Shown: positions 48,226 through 56,331 of the stretch, piece by piece
How the letters are laid out: each line of letters begins with the position of its first letter
Numbering within the stretch: position 1 is the stretch's first letter
Source of the DNA: Slackia heliotrinireducens DSM 20476
GTDB lineage: Bacteria; Actinomycetota; Coriobacteriia; Coriobacteriales; Eggerthellaceae
Direction of reading: 5' to 3'
DNA: 64,000 nt
Assembly: GCF_000023885.1 (NCBI RefSeq)
Contig: NC_013165.1
Coordinates: forward strand, 1,240,001 to 1,304,000
Program-made: the position numbers and the translations under genes
Notes under the pieces: model-generated
What the model was told of the DNA's origin: nothing
The model's input: the letters and a program-made list of their open reading frames with translations, nothing else
Databases searched by the model: none

Positions 48226-49896
48226 TTATTCGAAACCGAAATCCGGTTCTTCGAACGGGATGCAGACCGTGAATTCACTTCCCTGGCCGAGCGCGCTTTC
48301 CAGCAGTATACTCCCGCCATGCAGCTCCGCATATTCTTTTGCCAACGCCAAGCCCAAGCCGCTCCCGCTGACCGGCTTGGACACCGAGCTTCCCGCCTGT
48401 TTGAACTTCTCGAACACGACCTGCTTATCGGCTTCCGATATCCCAATGCCGTTGTCGGACACCACAAAGCGCATTTCGCCAGCCTCTTCGTCCAGGCTTG
48501 CGCTTACCGAAACCTCTCCGCCGAAGCCGGTGTATTTGATGGCGTTCGATCCTAGGTTCTCCAGAATGTGAAGGAGCTTGTTCGCATCGGCCATGAACAG
48601 CGGCGTGTTTCCGTAGGACACTTGCAGGTCGATGCTCTTGTCCTGCGCCAACGGCGTCAAGGTCTTTTCCACCTCGACCATGATGTCGGCGGCGTCCACA
48701 ACGGTCTTTTCGAGCTTCACAGCACCCGCTTCCATTCTCGCGGATTCCAAAATGCTGTCCACCAGCTTCGAGAGCGACTGCGCGTTTGTCCGAATTGCCT
48801 TGACGGCGTTCCTCCTGGCTTCGTCATCCAAGTCGCCCTCCTCCTCGAGCATGTCGATGTAGGCCCGAATGACAGTGGTCGGGGTACGCAGCTCGTGGCT
48901 CATCATCGTGAAGAAATGCGACTTGTACAGGTCGTTTTCCGTCAGGCGCCGATTCATTTCCTCCAGCTTGGCGGCCTGTTCCGCAAGGGTCTCGTTCGCA
49001 TCGGCCAGCTGCTCGGTGCGCGTTGCCACCATCTCTTCCAGATGCTTGTGCAGCGCGTCGAGCTCTGAAGCCATGTTGTTGAACTGCCCGCTTAAGACGT
49101 TGATTTCGCCGCAAGCGTTGATGGCTTCGACATCGATGTGGGTGCTCATGTCGCCCGAACCCAGCTTTTGCACCGCCCCTTCAACCTTGCGCAAAGGATG
49201 GATTACGTATCTCCTGGTCACGAGGGTAATAGTAAGGAAACACGCCGCAAGGACGCCGGTCGACAGCAGCACGCGATGGATAATTTGCGCTTTCAAATCC
49301 TCCTTATGGCTGTCCACGGGAATGGAGATGCTGGCAATGCCCACCAGGTCGCCTTTCTGCATGCCTTCCTTCGGGTAGCCGGTCACGTCGATTTCCCCCG
49401 CAGGGTCGCCATGGCAGCCGACGCATTCCGAGCCCATGACCAGCGGAACGGCGTAGCGATAGTATTCGGCGTCGCTGAGCAGGAAGTTTGTTTGACAGTA
49501 CTCCTTAGCGCGGCTGTTGGAGCGGAAATAGTCGATTGCGTCGGATTCGAAGTCGTCGGCCAGATTGGCCTTGTTGCGGGGATGGTCGGACGCGTATCGT
49601 ATGACGTAATCGGTGCGATTGGTGAACAGTGCGCCGATCGAGGTGCCTGCAATGGAGCAGTGCAGGCCTTTGAAGGTAAACGACCCGTCGCCGTCGGTGT
49701 TGATCCTGTCTTGGTTGACGGAAACGAAATCCCATGCGGCCTGCATTTCCTGGGAAAGGATGTATGCCTGCTCATGAAGGATTTCTTCGCTCTGCTTGCT
49801 CTGGAGCCACACTTCCGCCGCGGCGCTGACCACAAGAAGCAGCGTGATCACAATGAACGTGGGCAGTGCGATAAGAATCTCGAGCCTGGACTTCAT
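48226..49896 (-). CDS. Sensor histidine kinase with c-type heme motif in a Tll0287-like (DUF3365) sensory domain
   Basis: A 556-residue membrane kinase. TM1 is about residues 6-30 and TM2 about 208-228. The outside domain between them contains SECVGCHGDP, a CxxCH heme c site (158-162) in a DUF3365/Tll0287-like context, including ISIPVD before TM2. HAMP (228-285) and a coiled coil follow, then HisKA with His 334 in TMMSHELRTP, and HATPase motifs NLGSNAIKYTG, DNGIGIS and GSGLGLALA. A redox or gas signal is therefore likely. The start at 49896 has GAGGTG upstream; 49941 is an alternative. Confidence 0.9.
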   Translation of the reverse strand: MKSRLEILIALPTFIVITLLLVVSAAAEVWLQSKQSEEILHEQAYILSQEMQAAWDFVSVNQDRINTDGDGSFTFKGLHCSIAGTSIGALFTNRTDYVIRYASDHPRNKANLADDFESDAIDYFRSNSRAKEYCQTNFLLSDAEYYRYAVPLVMGSECVGCHGDPAGEIDVTGYPKEGMQKGDLVGIASISIPVDSHKEDLKAQIIHRVLLSTGVLAACFLTITLVTRRYVIHPLRKVEGAVQKLGSGDMSTHIDVEAINACGEINVLSGQFNNMASELDALHKHLEEMVATRTEQLADANETLAEQAAKLEEMNRRLTENDLYKSHFFTMMSHELRTPTTVIRAYIDMLEEEGDLDDEARRNAVKAIRTNAQSLSKLVDSILESARMEAGAVKLEKTVVDAADIMVEVEKTLTPLAQDKSIDLQVSYGNTPLFMADANKLLHILENLGSNAIKYTGFGGEVSVSASLDEEAGEMRFVVSDNGIGISEADKQVVFEKFKQAGSSVSKPVSGSGLGLALAKEYAELHGGSILLESALGQGSEFTVCIPFEEPDFGFE

Positions 49897-50020
49897 GCGC
49901 CACCTCGACTTTGCAATTGGTTCATCCTCCTCAGATGGCATAGATTATTCCACTCTTTCAAAGCCGTCGCAAGAAACCGATGAAACAGCGAGCCGGACCC
50001 CCTGTGCTGCACATACACCT

Positions 50021-50068
50021 CCGAAAACAAAAATCCGACCAGAAGGGACTGCCCTTCTGGTCGGATTT
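50021..50068 (-). terminator. Strong terminator of the membrane-protein gene
   Basis: A perfect 17-base stem (50031-50047 with 50052-50068) with a four-base loop; on the minus strand it is followed by TTGTTTT. It separates the membrane-protein gene from the kinase gene, so the latter has its own promoter in 49897-50020. Confidence 0.9.
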
Positions 50069-50081
50069 GTTGGAGCGGCCG

Positions 50082-50897
50082 CTACTTGCTCTTGGCCTCG
50101 GTGCCGCGCATCGGCGGGAGCTTGGAGTACTGCCAGGCGTTGTGGATGCACAGCGCGGTCATGGCGGCGCCCATCACGTAGTACGCCGGGTAGTGCGTGA
50201 ACTGGGTGAAGCCCAGGTACCAAGACAGGCCGGGGACCCACATCAGGCTGATCTGTATGATCAGGATGACGTACAGCCTCATGGTGGCGCCGTCGCGGGT
50301 GCCTTCCTCGACGCCGCGGGCGCGGAACTCGCGCCAGCACCACAGCGGGAACACGTAGTTGGTCAGCGGCCAGATGACCCACACGGCAGCGTTGGTGATG
50401 CCGCCGATCATGTCCATGGTGTACATGTTCAGGCACGCGGAAGCCACGATCATGCCGTACGCCCACATGCGGGCCTGCTTCTCGGTCACGTCGCCCTTGG
50501 CCAGGTTACGGAAATGACGGTTGCGCTCCTCCTGGTTCACGATGACGGCGTGGATACACTTGGTCTCCATGAACACCCAGATGGGAAGGCCGATGCCGAA
50601 CACCACGAAGATCCAGAAGAAGTGGTAGGTGAACGCCAGATACCAGCTGGTGATGGTGCCGATGGTGTCGATGGTAATCATCCAGCAATGCAGCAGCAGC
50701 GGGTACGGGTCGGTGCCCTGCTTCTTAATGATGCTCATAGCCTCGGTGTACATCAGGTAGCCAAACGTCATGCAGGGCATCCATGCGATGATGTTGGGAA
50801 TGCACTCGACGTTGAACTGCATCGCATTGATGATCTGCGTGGGCATGTCGGCCACGTACTGCATGTGCGGCATCAGGTTGGTTCCGCTGATATCCAT
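50082..50897 (-). CDS. Polytopic membrane protein of unknown family
   Basis: A 271-residue protein with about seven hydrophobic segments (for example IIAWMPCMTFGYLMY, TSWYLAFTYHFFWIFVVFGIG, YVILIIQISLMWVPGLSW). It is rich in Trp, Tyr, Met, His and Cys (MQYVADMPTQ, LLLHCWM, CIHAVIVNQEERNRHF). The length and position beside a molybdoenzyme locus suggest a role in respiratory electron transfer or transport, but it is not a recognisable NrfD or DmsC protein. AAAGGAG lies upstream of ATG 50897. Its own promoter carries two dyads. Confidence 0.7.
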   Translation of the reverse strand: MDISGTNLMPHMQYVADMPTQIINAMQFNVECIPNIIAWMPCMTFGYLMYTEAMSIIKKQGTDPYPLLLHCWMITIDTIGTITSWYLAFTYHFFWIFVVFGIGLPIWVFMETKCIHAVIVNQEERNRHFRNLAKGDVTEKQARMWAYGMIVASACLNMYTMDMIGGITNAAVWVIWPLTNYVFPLWCWREFRARGVEEGTRDGATMRLYVILIIQISLMWVPGLSWYLGFTQFTHYPAYYVMGAAMTALCIHNAWQYSKLPPMRGTEAKSK

Positions 50898-50947
50898 AGT
50901 GGGCTCCTTTCCTGCGATTTCCTTGCTCGATTTCCAACCACGTGCAC

Positions 50948-50996
50948 ACTATAGGTACCTGGCGCAATTGCAGGTAGATTCGGGAGTACTAGTACT
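50948..50996 (-). promoter_or_regulatory. Promoter with two dyad sites ahead of the membrane-protein gene
   Basis: On the minus strand TATAGT (50953-50948) is a likely -10. TACCTG (50956-50961) and CAGGTA (50971-50976) form an inverted repeat over the -35 region. A perfect 12-base palindrome AGTACTAGTACT (50985-50996) is centred about 50 bases upstream of the predicted start, a usual activator position. The -35 box is poor, in line with activator dependence. Confidence 0.5.
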
Positions 50997-51066
50997 TGTG
51001 TAATGTCGGATTAGTACTTTTGGGAATGCGGGCGATTTGCGAGGCAGTTTGCAGGAAGGCACGTAC

Positions 51067-51537
51067 ATGGCCGAACCGATGCTGAATTCGGGCGAGGATG
51101 TCGCCCGGTTTTTGGAGGAGCACGAGCGGGAAATCGTCGTGGCGTTGCGCGAGGGGTTTCGGGCGGAATACCCGGAATCGGAGTCGAACGTCATGGACGA
51201 CGACACCATGGACCGCTGGTCGGCCGTCGAAATCGCCGAGTTTTGCAGCGTGCTGCGCGGAGCCGAGCCCAAAGCGCGCCGGCACAACGTGTACGAGGGC
51301 GACACGGGGCAGAACGTGGACGAGCTTATTCAACCCATCACCACGTTCGTCGAAGGCAGGCTGTTCATCGCGCGGACGATCGCGCGCGTCATCTGGCAGA
51401 ACTTCAACGCGCCCGTGCAGCCGGGAAATCACGCATTGGACTTGCTCGACGCCGCGATGCTGCGCATCTACGACAAGCTGGACGTGAACACCCGCGTGGA
51501 GCTGACCAGCCGCGTCATGCGCGACCAGCTGGCCTAA
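51067..51537 (+). CDS. Hypothetical cytosolic protein
   Basis: A 156-residue soluble helical protein (EDVARFLEEHEREIVVALREG; LIQPITTFVEGRLFIARTIARVIWQN; LDLLDAAMLRIYDKLDV). The pattern of an N-terminal 'FLEEHxxEIV' helix recalls RsbR/RsbRD-type N-terminal helical sensor domains, but the match is weak. AGGAAGG precedes ATG 51067. It is divergent from the membrane-protein gene and could share its regulatory region. Function unknown. Confidence 0.6.
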   Translation: MAEPMLNSGEDVARFLEEHEREIVVALREGFRAEYPESESNVMDDDTMDRWSAVEIAEFCSVLRGAEPKARRHNVYEGDTGQNVDELIQPITTFVEGRLFIARTIARVIWQNFNAPVQPGNHALDLLDAAMLRIYDKLDVNTRVELTSRVMRDQLA

Positions 51538-51540
51538 CCC

Positions 51541-51585
51541 CGCACGGTGGACCAAAAGGGTCTGTCCCCTTTGGTCCACCGTGCG
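51541..51585. terminator. Long inverted repeat after the hypothetical gene
   Basis: A 20-base stem with one mismatch (CGCACGGTGGACCAAA with its complement) encloses a five-base loop. A second hairpin follows at 51612-51639 (ATTCATAGGGG with CCCCTTTGAAT), next to the stop of the convergent cell-wall protein gene. Both contain the GTCC/GGAC core of the GTCCC family. Confidence 0.7.
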
Positions 51586-51642
51586 TTGACCTGCCGTTTT
51601 ACAGAATCATAATTCATAGGGGGACTGTCCCCTTTGAATGCG

Positions 51643-53151
51643 TTACCCCAACCAGGCTCCGTTGGAGGCGAAGCGGTAGGTCTTGCCGCCGATCGTCTGC
51701 GTGCCTGTGGCCATCTTGCCGTTGCTGAAGAAGTAGTACCACGTGCCCGAGATCTTCGCCCAGCCGGTGACCATGGCGCCCGAGCTGTTCAGGTAGTACC
51801 ACGAGCCGCCGCTCTTCAGCCAGCCCTTCTGCATGGCGCCCGACGAGTCGAAATAGTAATACTTGCCGGAAATCTTCGCCCAGCCGGTGACCATAGCACC
51901 GCTGTCCGTGAACCAATACCACTTCCCGCCGATGGCCTGCCAGCCAGTCTGCATGACGCCCGAGCCGTTGAAGTAGTACCACGTGCCCGAAATCTTCTGC
52001 CAGCCTTTCACCATGCCGCCGCCCATGGCGGTGTAGTACCACTTGCCGCCGTCTTTCACCCAACCGATCTTCATAGCGCCGTTCGACTCGAAGTAATACC
52101 AGGTACCGTCGATCTTCTTCCAGCCGGTGACCATGAACGCATCGTCGCCGAAGTAGTACGTCTTGTTCTTGTCGGTGAAGAAGCTGCTGGTTATATACGC
52201 GCCGCCGCCCATGTAGAACCGCCATTTCGTGCCGACCTTGATCCAGCCCCAATTCTCGTAAGGAATCTCGTACACATACACGGAATCGCTTCCGTAGCCG
52301 GTGATTTCCTGCGAGTAGCCGTCCACCAGGTAATCCTTCTCGTTGACGCTGTTGCTGGTCCACACCGCGTTCGCCTTGATGGTCACCTTCGGCGTGTTCG
52401 AGAACATGAACGGCACGGTCGTATGCTGGTCGTGCAGGCCGTGCGTCACGCCGCCATCGTTTCTGTAACACTCGATGCTGACCGCCTTGTCGCTGGAGAT
52501 CATCAGGCCTTTGTCATTGCCGTACGTCTGGATGCCGTAGCAGCCCGCGGCCGTTTCCGCCGAAACAAAAATGTCGAGCGACGCATGGTCCTTTACCTCG
52601 ATGTTGGAATTCGCGCTCGAAATGCCGGTAACGTATGGGCTTGAGCTGCTGATGCTCGACACGTTCACGTAGACAACCGCATTGCCGGAAATGCAGATGC
52701 CGCGATTGACGAATATACCGTCGACCGCTCCGACAGACGTACTGCCTTCTTCCCTGGTAACGGTCAGCGTTCCCCCGCCGGCGCTGGTGATGATCAGGTC
52801 GCTTCCACTGCCCGATATGTCGATGCCTGCGTCATTGCCGGCGTTTATGCAGGTGACGACGTTGTCGCCCTTCAGGTCGATGGTCAGCGTTTCCGCCTCG
52901 AAGCTCTCCGGGTGCTGCACGTAGATGCCGCCGCCGTTGTAGTTGTTCAACGTGAGCACGCCCGTGCTCGGGTTGTACGACGCGCCTGCGGGATGCCCTT
53001 CGGAGTAGCGCATGCCGTCCAAGAAAATCCGATCCGGATCGGGATAGTGGCTGTCAGCGAATGCCGGCTGGGGCAACGCGACCAGCAAGCACCCCATGCA
53101 AAACGCAAGCAGAACCGATGTCAGAAAAGCCCGATGTATAGCTGTCTTCAT
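51643..53151 (-). CDS. Secreted protein with cell-wall/choline-binding-type repeats
   Basis: A 502-residue exported protein. The signal peptide ends at PAFA (about residue 32). Residues 35-300 form a beta-rich domain with Asn/Ser/Gly turns (YNPSTGVLTLNNYNGGGIYV), like a carbohydrate-binding or beta-helix region. The C-terminal 180 residues consist of about eight 20-residue repeats of the type GWKKIDGTWYYFESNGAM, the CW_binding_1 (choline/glucan-binding) repeat. It is probably held non-covalently on the cell wall. GGAGCCTCT lies before ATG 53151. Confidence 0.88.
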   Translation of the reverse strand: MKTAIHRAFLTSVLLAFCMGCLLVALPQPAFADSHYPDPDRIFLDGMRYSEGHPAGASYNPSTGVLTLNNYNGGGIYVQHPESFEAETLTIDLKGDNVVTCINAGNDAGIDISGSGSDLIITSAGGGTLTVTREEGSTSVGAVDGIFVNRGICISGNAVVYVNVSSISSSSPYVTGISSANSNIEVKDHASLDIFVSAETAAGCYGIQTYGNDKGLMISSDKAVSIECYRNDGGVTHGLHDQHTTVPFMFSNTPKVTIKANAVWTSNSVNEKDYLVDGYSQEITGYGSDSVYVYEIPYENWGWIKVGTKWRFYMGGGAYITSSFFTDKNKTYYFGDDAFMVTGWKKIDGTWYYFESNGAMKIGWVKDGGKWYYTAMGGGMVKGWQKISGTWYYFNGSGVMQTGWQAIGGKWYWFTDSGAMVTGWAKISGKYYYFDSSGAMQKGWLKSGGSWYYLNSSGAMVTGWAKISGTWYYFFSNGKMATGTQTIGGKTYRFASNGAWLG

Positions 53152-53190
53152 AGAGGCTCCCTCCGTCGACGCTCCAGTTACCTGCATTAT

Positions 53191-53696
53191 GGCATACAGA
53201 AAGCGTCCGCGCATGGTCGATATGGACCATTTTGCGGCTTTCGACGAGTCGCGAGCCTTTTGTGCGGATTCCGCCCGGCTGCGGGTTCCTGTGCAAGTTT
53301 CACCTGGTCATGAGCCTTCGCGCAAATCGTACCCGACCACGATTCTCTGACGCGAGTTTTGCCTAGTCGCGAGCGCCCGTGCGAGCCCCAACCGAGCGCG
53401 GGCCCCGCGCGCCTTTTTCTGGCCATGAGCCCCTTACGTGGATTCTGACGATAGTGAGCCTTTCTCGCATGGTTTTGCCTGACTGTGAGCCCTTATCGCA
53501 TGGATTAGACGGATTGTGAGCCGCATTCAAAGCCAGCCGCTCCTTCTGAATAACGTTACTTCATCAATTCTTATCGTCATTCATCTAGCTCGCCAACCCA
53601 GCGGACTCACAATCAGGAAAAACGCTGCAAAAAGGACTCATAATCGCATGAAATGCTGCACGAAAGACTCAATATCCACCGAAACCGTGCGACCGT
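53191..53696. repeat. Double array of about 31-bp repeats in inverted orientation
   Basis: TGAGCC-headed units start at 53426, 53455, 53486 and 53517, spaced 29, 31 and 31 bases. More diverged 30-base units extend left to about 53191 (for example GCGAGCC at 53251 and TGAGCC at 53311). On the other side GACTCA, the inverted head, occurs at 53604, 53635 and 53666, spaced 31 and 31. Reversed, these units align with the left ones (TGAGTCCTTTTTGCAGCG... GATTG versus TGAGCCCTTATCGCATGG... GATTG). A more AT-rich centre lies at about 53545-53590. No gene is visible in 53152-54015. Confidence 0.75.
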
Positions 53697-53790
53697 CCCC
53701 ACGTTGACCGGGGGGGTGGCGGAAACGCGCGCGTCTCCTCCCCGCGGCGCCCGCGCGCCCCCATCCCGAATGCCCCCCTCAAAATCATGG

Positions 53791-53857
53791 CCACCCGCCT
53801 AGCGGGTGGTTTTCTGGCTCTCGCGCTTCGCGCAGAGGCCAGGGTTGTGGACCCTTA
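53791..53857. repeat. Solo end of an IS200-type element
   Basis: CCACCCGCCTAGCGGGTGG followed by TTTTCTGGCTCTCGCGCTTC and the GGCCAGGGTTGTGGACCC tail matches 43933-44000, the hairpin end of the TnpA element, with only a few differences over 67 bases. No transposase is attached. An 18-base perfect palindrome CCCCGCACATGTGCGGGG follows at 53865-53882. Confidence 0.75.
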
Positions 53858-53927
53858 TAGAAAGCCCCGCACATGTGCGGGGCAAACTGTCCAAGGGCAG
53901 CACACGGGACGCGTTTTCTGGCACCTC

Positions 53928-53970
53928 CAAGGCTCCGTCCCCGTTGTCCCCCGTTGTCCCGCAGAGGAAT
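53928..53970. repeat. GTCCC-family repeat (reverse orientation)
   Basis: AAGGCTCCGTCCCCGTTGTC followed by CCCCGTTGTCCCG contains the unit end twice. It lies ahead of the flavoprotein gene. Confidence 0.65.
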
Positions 53971-54015
53971 GGTAGAATTGCCGCAAGCAAATATCGGTCG
54001 CTCAAAGGGGGAATC

Positions 54016-54642
54016 ATGAGCAAAACCCTGTTGATCAACGGCAGCCCGCGCGAGCATGGCTGCACCGCCATCGCGCTTGAGGAAGTGGCCGGTGCCCTTG
54101 CCGCCGACGGCGTCGAAACCGAAACCCTGTGGCTGGGCACCAAACCCATGCAGGACTGCATCGCCTGCGGAAAGTGCTCCGAAACCGGCACGTGCGTCTT
54201 CAAGGACATCGTTTCCGAAACGGCCGCCCGCTTCGACGAGTTCGACGGCCTGGTGGTGGGCTCGCCCGTGTACTACAGCGGCCCCACCGGCAGGCTCCAG
54301 TCGTTCATGGACCGGTTCTTCTACAGCACGCCGGCAAGCAAGCTCGAGGGCAAGCTGGCGGCCTGCGTGGTGTCGTGCCGCCGCGGCGGCGCAACGGCGT
54401 CGTTCGAGCGCCTGAACCAGTTCTTCCTGATCTCGAACATGATGGTGGTGGGCAGCCAGTATTGGAACCTGATCCACGGTCCTCGGGCCGACCAGGTGGA
54501 ACAGGATCTCGAAGGCCTGCAGACCATGCGCACGCTGGGTCACAACATGGCGTGGATGCTGAAGATGCAGGAGGCCGGCAAGGCCGCAGGCATCCAGGCG
54601 CCCGAGCGCGAGGCCAAGCTGTTCACGAACTTCAACCGGTAG
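54016..54642 (+). CDS. NADPH-dependent FMN reductase / iron-sulfur flavoprotein family
   Basis: A 208-residue flavodoxin-fold protein. The FMN phosphate loop is LINGSPREHGCT and the second FMN contact is VVGSPVYYSGPTGRLQSFMDR. A cysteine group CIACGKCSETGTC (about residues 48-60) is like the [4Fe-4S] site of iron-sulfur flavoproteins of anaerobes. It probably acts as an electron carrier or reductase for small compounds. AAAGGGGGAATC precedes ATG 54016. The iminopeptidase gene follows after 52 bases. Confidence 0.85.
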   Translation: MSKTLLINGSPREHGCTAIALEEVAGALAADGVETETLWLGTKPMQDCIACGKCSETGTCVFKDIVSETAARFDEFDGLVVGSPVYYSGPTGRLQSFMDRFFYSTPASKLEGKLAACVVSCRRGGATASFERLNQFFLISNMMVVGSQYWNLIHGPRADQVEQDLEGLQTMRTLGHNMAWMLKMQEAGKAAGIQAPEREAKLFTNFNR

Positions 54643-54694
54643 CGAAGGCGGGGTCGGGCGTTACGGCGTCCGGCCCCGAACACAAGGAGCGGAC

Positions 54695-55582
54695 ATGGCA
54701 TTTCAGACCGAAGGCTACATCGACTTCGCGGGCTTTAAGACGTACTACCGGATCTTCGGCGAGCAGAAAAGCAACGGCAAGCTTCCGCTGGTCATGCTGC
54801 ACGGCGGGCCGGGCTTCTGCCACAACTATCTGCTGACCTACGCGTACATGGCCGACCGCTACGACCGCCAGATCATCTTCTACGACCAGCTGGGCTGCGG
54901 CAGGTCCGCCATCCCGCACCAGGAGGACGACTTCTACTCCACGGATCTGTGGCTGGAGGAATTCTACGTGGTGCGCGAGGCGCTGGGGCTGGACGAATGC
55001 CACACCTTCGGCAGCTCCTGGGGCGGCATGCTGGAAATGCTCATCGCCACCCATGACGACGAAGGCATACACTCCATGGTCATCAACTCGTCGCCGGTAC
55101 GCATCCAAACCTGGCTCGACGAGGCGAAACGCCTGATCAACTACCTGCCCGAGCACATGCAGCGCGCCATCCAGACGGCCGAGGCCACGGGCGACTACGA
55201 CACGCCCGAGGCCCAGGAGGCCATCGCCGAGTACTACAAGCGCCACGTGGTGGGAACCTATCCGCCGTTTCCGGAGTTCCACGCGCAAAGCGAAGCGGGC
55301 ATGGGGGAGTGCTACCTGGTCATGCAGGGTCCCAGCGAGTTCGTGTGCCCGGGCAAGCTCCGCGACTGGGACATGCGCGAGGCGTGCAGGCGCATCAAGG
55401 TGCCGTGCCTGGCCATGTCGGGAACGGACGACGAAGGCACGCCGCTCACCATCAAAGAGGGCGTGGACTGCATCCCCGGCTGCGAATGGGTGCTCATCCC
55501 CAACGCGGTGCACGAGGCGCACCTGCTGCATCCCGACCTGTGTATGCGCACGGTGGAGGAGTTCATCAGCCGCCACGAGTAA
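54695..55582 (+). CDS. Proline iminopeptidase-type alpha/beta hydrolase
   Basis: A 295-residue S33-family peptidase, cytosolic. HGGPGFCHNYL is the oxyanion loop, GSSWGGML holds the nucleophile, and the Asp/His pair are in MSGTDDEGTPL and PNAVHEAHLLHPD. Such enzymes remove N-terminal proline or act on related amides. AAGGAG precedes the ATG. A strong terminator follows. Confidence 0.86.
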   Translation: MAFQTEGYIDFAGFKTYYRIFGEQKSNGKLPLVMLHGGPGFCHNYLLTYAYMADRYDRQIIFYDQLGCGRSAIPHQEDDFYSTDLWLEEFYVVREALGLDECHTFGSSWGGMLEMLIATHDDEGIHSMVINSSPVRIQTWLDEAKRLINYLPEHMQRAIQTAEATGDYDTPEAQEAIAEYYKRHVVGTYPPFPEFHAQSEAGMGECYLVMQGPSEFVCPGKLRDWDMREACRRIKVPCLAMSGTDDEGTPLTIKEGVDCIPGCEWVLIPNAVHEAHLLHPDLCMRTVEEFISRHE

Positions 55583-55621
55583 GGAGGGAAGACACCGCCG
55601 CCGTCGCGCGCAACCGAAAGC

Positions 55622-55659
55622 AAAGAACCCCGGCGATACATGTCGTCGGGGTTCTTTCG
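55622..55659. terminator. Terminator after the iminopeptidase gene
   Basis: A 15-base stem (55622-55636 with 55643-55657, one G-U pair) with a six-base loop; the ends read AAAGAACC and GGTTCTTT, so it can work on both strands. A similar stem is at 59899-59934. Confidence 0.88.
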
Positions 55660-55839
55660 TAAGGATGGGTCGCGCGACTCAAAGCGTCTGGACCCGGAGC
55701 ACGTGACGCATCCCGCACCCTTGTGCACTGCGCGTTCACGCGCTTGCGAAGCATTCATGGAGGGTTTGTGGAAGGCCTACAATGCCTGTAACGTTTCACG
55801 GCCTCGCGCGTTATTGGGGCGAAGGAGGAACTGACAAGC

Positions 55840-56331
55840 GTGGACTTCGAAGGCATATATAGGCGGTACTTCAAGGACGTGTACCACTTCACCTGCGGTT
55901 TGGCGGGCGATGCGGACGTGGCCGAAGAAGTGACGCAGGAAACGTTCGCGAAGGCGCTGCGAACCATCGATTCGTTCGACGGCTCGAAGGACATCCGGGC
56001 ATGGCTGTTCACCATCGCGCGCAACACGTTCTACTCGTATTGCCGCAAAAACGGCCTGATGACGGGCACAGAGCCTCCCGACATGCCCGACACGCGCGCC
56101 CCCGACGTGGTCATAAGCCTGACAAACTCCGACGACGCGCTGCACATCCATCGATTCCTCCATCAAATGCGCGAGCCGTACAAGGAAGTGTTCAACCTGC
56201 GGGTGTTCGGCGAGCTGTCGTTCGAACAGATTGCCCGAATCTTCGGCAAAAGCCCAGGTTGGGCACGTGTGACGTATTATCGCGCGAAGCAGATGATTGT
56301 CGAGTACCTTGAATCAGGAGGTCAGCAATGA
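55840..56331 (+). CDS. ECF-type RNA polymerase sigma factor
   Basis: A 163-residue sigma-70 family protein with region 2 (DVYHFTCGLAGDADVAEEVTQETFAKAL... IRAWLFTIARNTFYSYCRK) and region 4 (EVFNLRVFGELSFEQIARIFGKSPGWARVTYYRAKQMI). The start is a GTG at 55840 with GAAGGAGG upstream. Its stop overlaps the ATG of the anti-sigma gene, a usual coupling for such pairs. Confidence 0.93.
   Translation: MDFEGIYRRYFKDVYHFTCGLAGDADVAEEVTQETFAKALRTIDSFDGSKDIRAWLFTIARNTFYSYCRKNGLMTGTEPPDMPDTRAPDVVISLTNSDDALHIHRFLHQMREPYKEVFNLRVFGELSFEQIARIFGKSPGWARVTYYRAKQMIVEYLESGGQQ

Noticed and set aside
53191-53696. CRISPR array
   Set aside because: The period is only 30-31 bases, there are no unique spacers between conserved repeats, the units diverge along their whole length and reverse direction midway. 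No cas gene is present.
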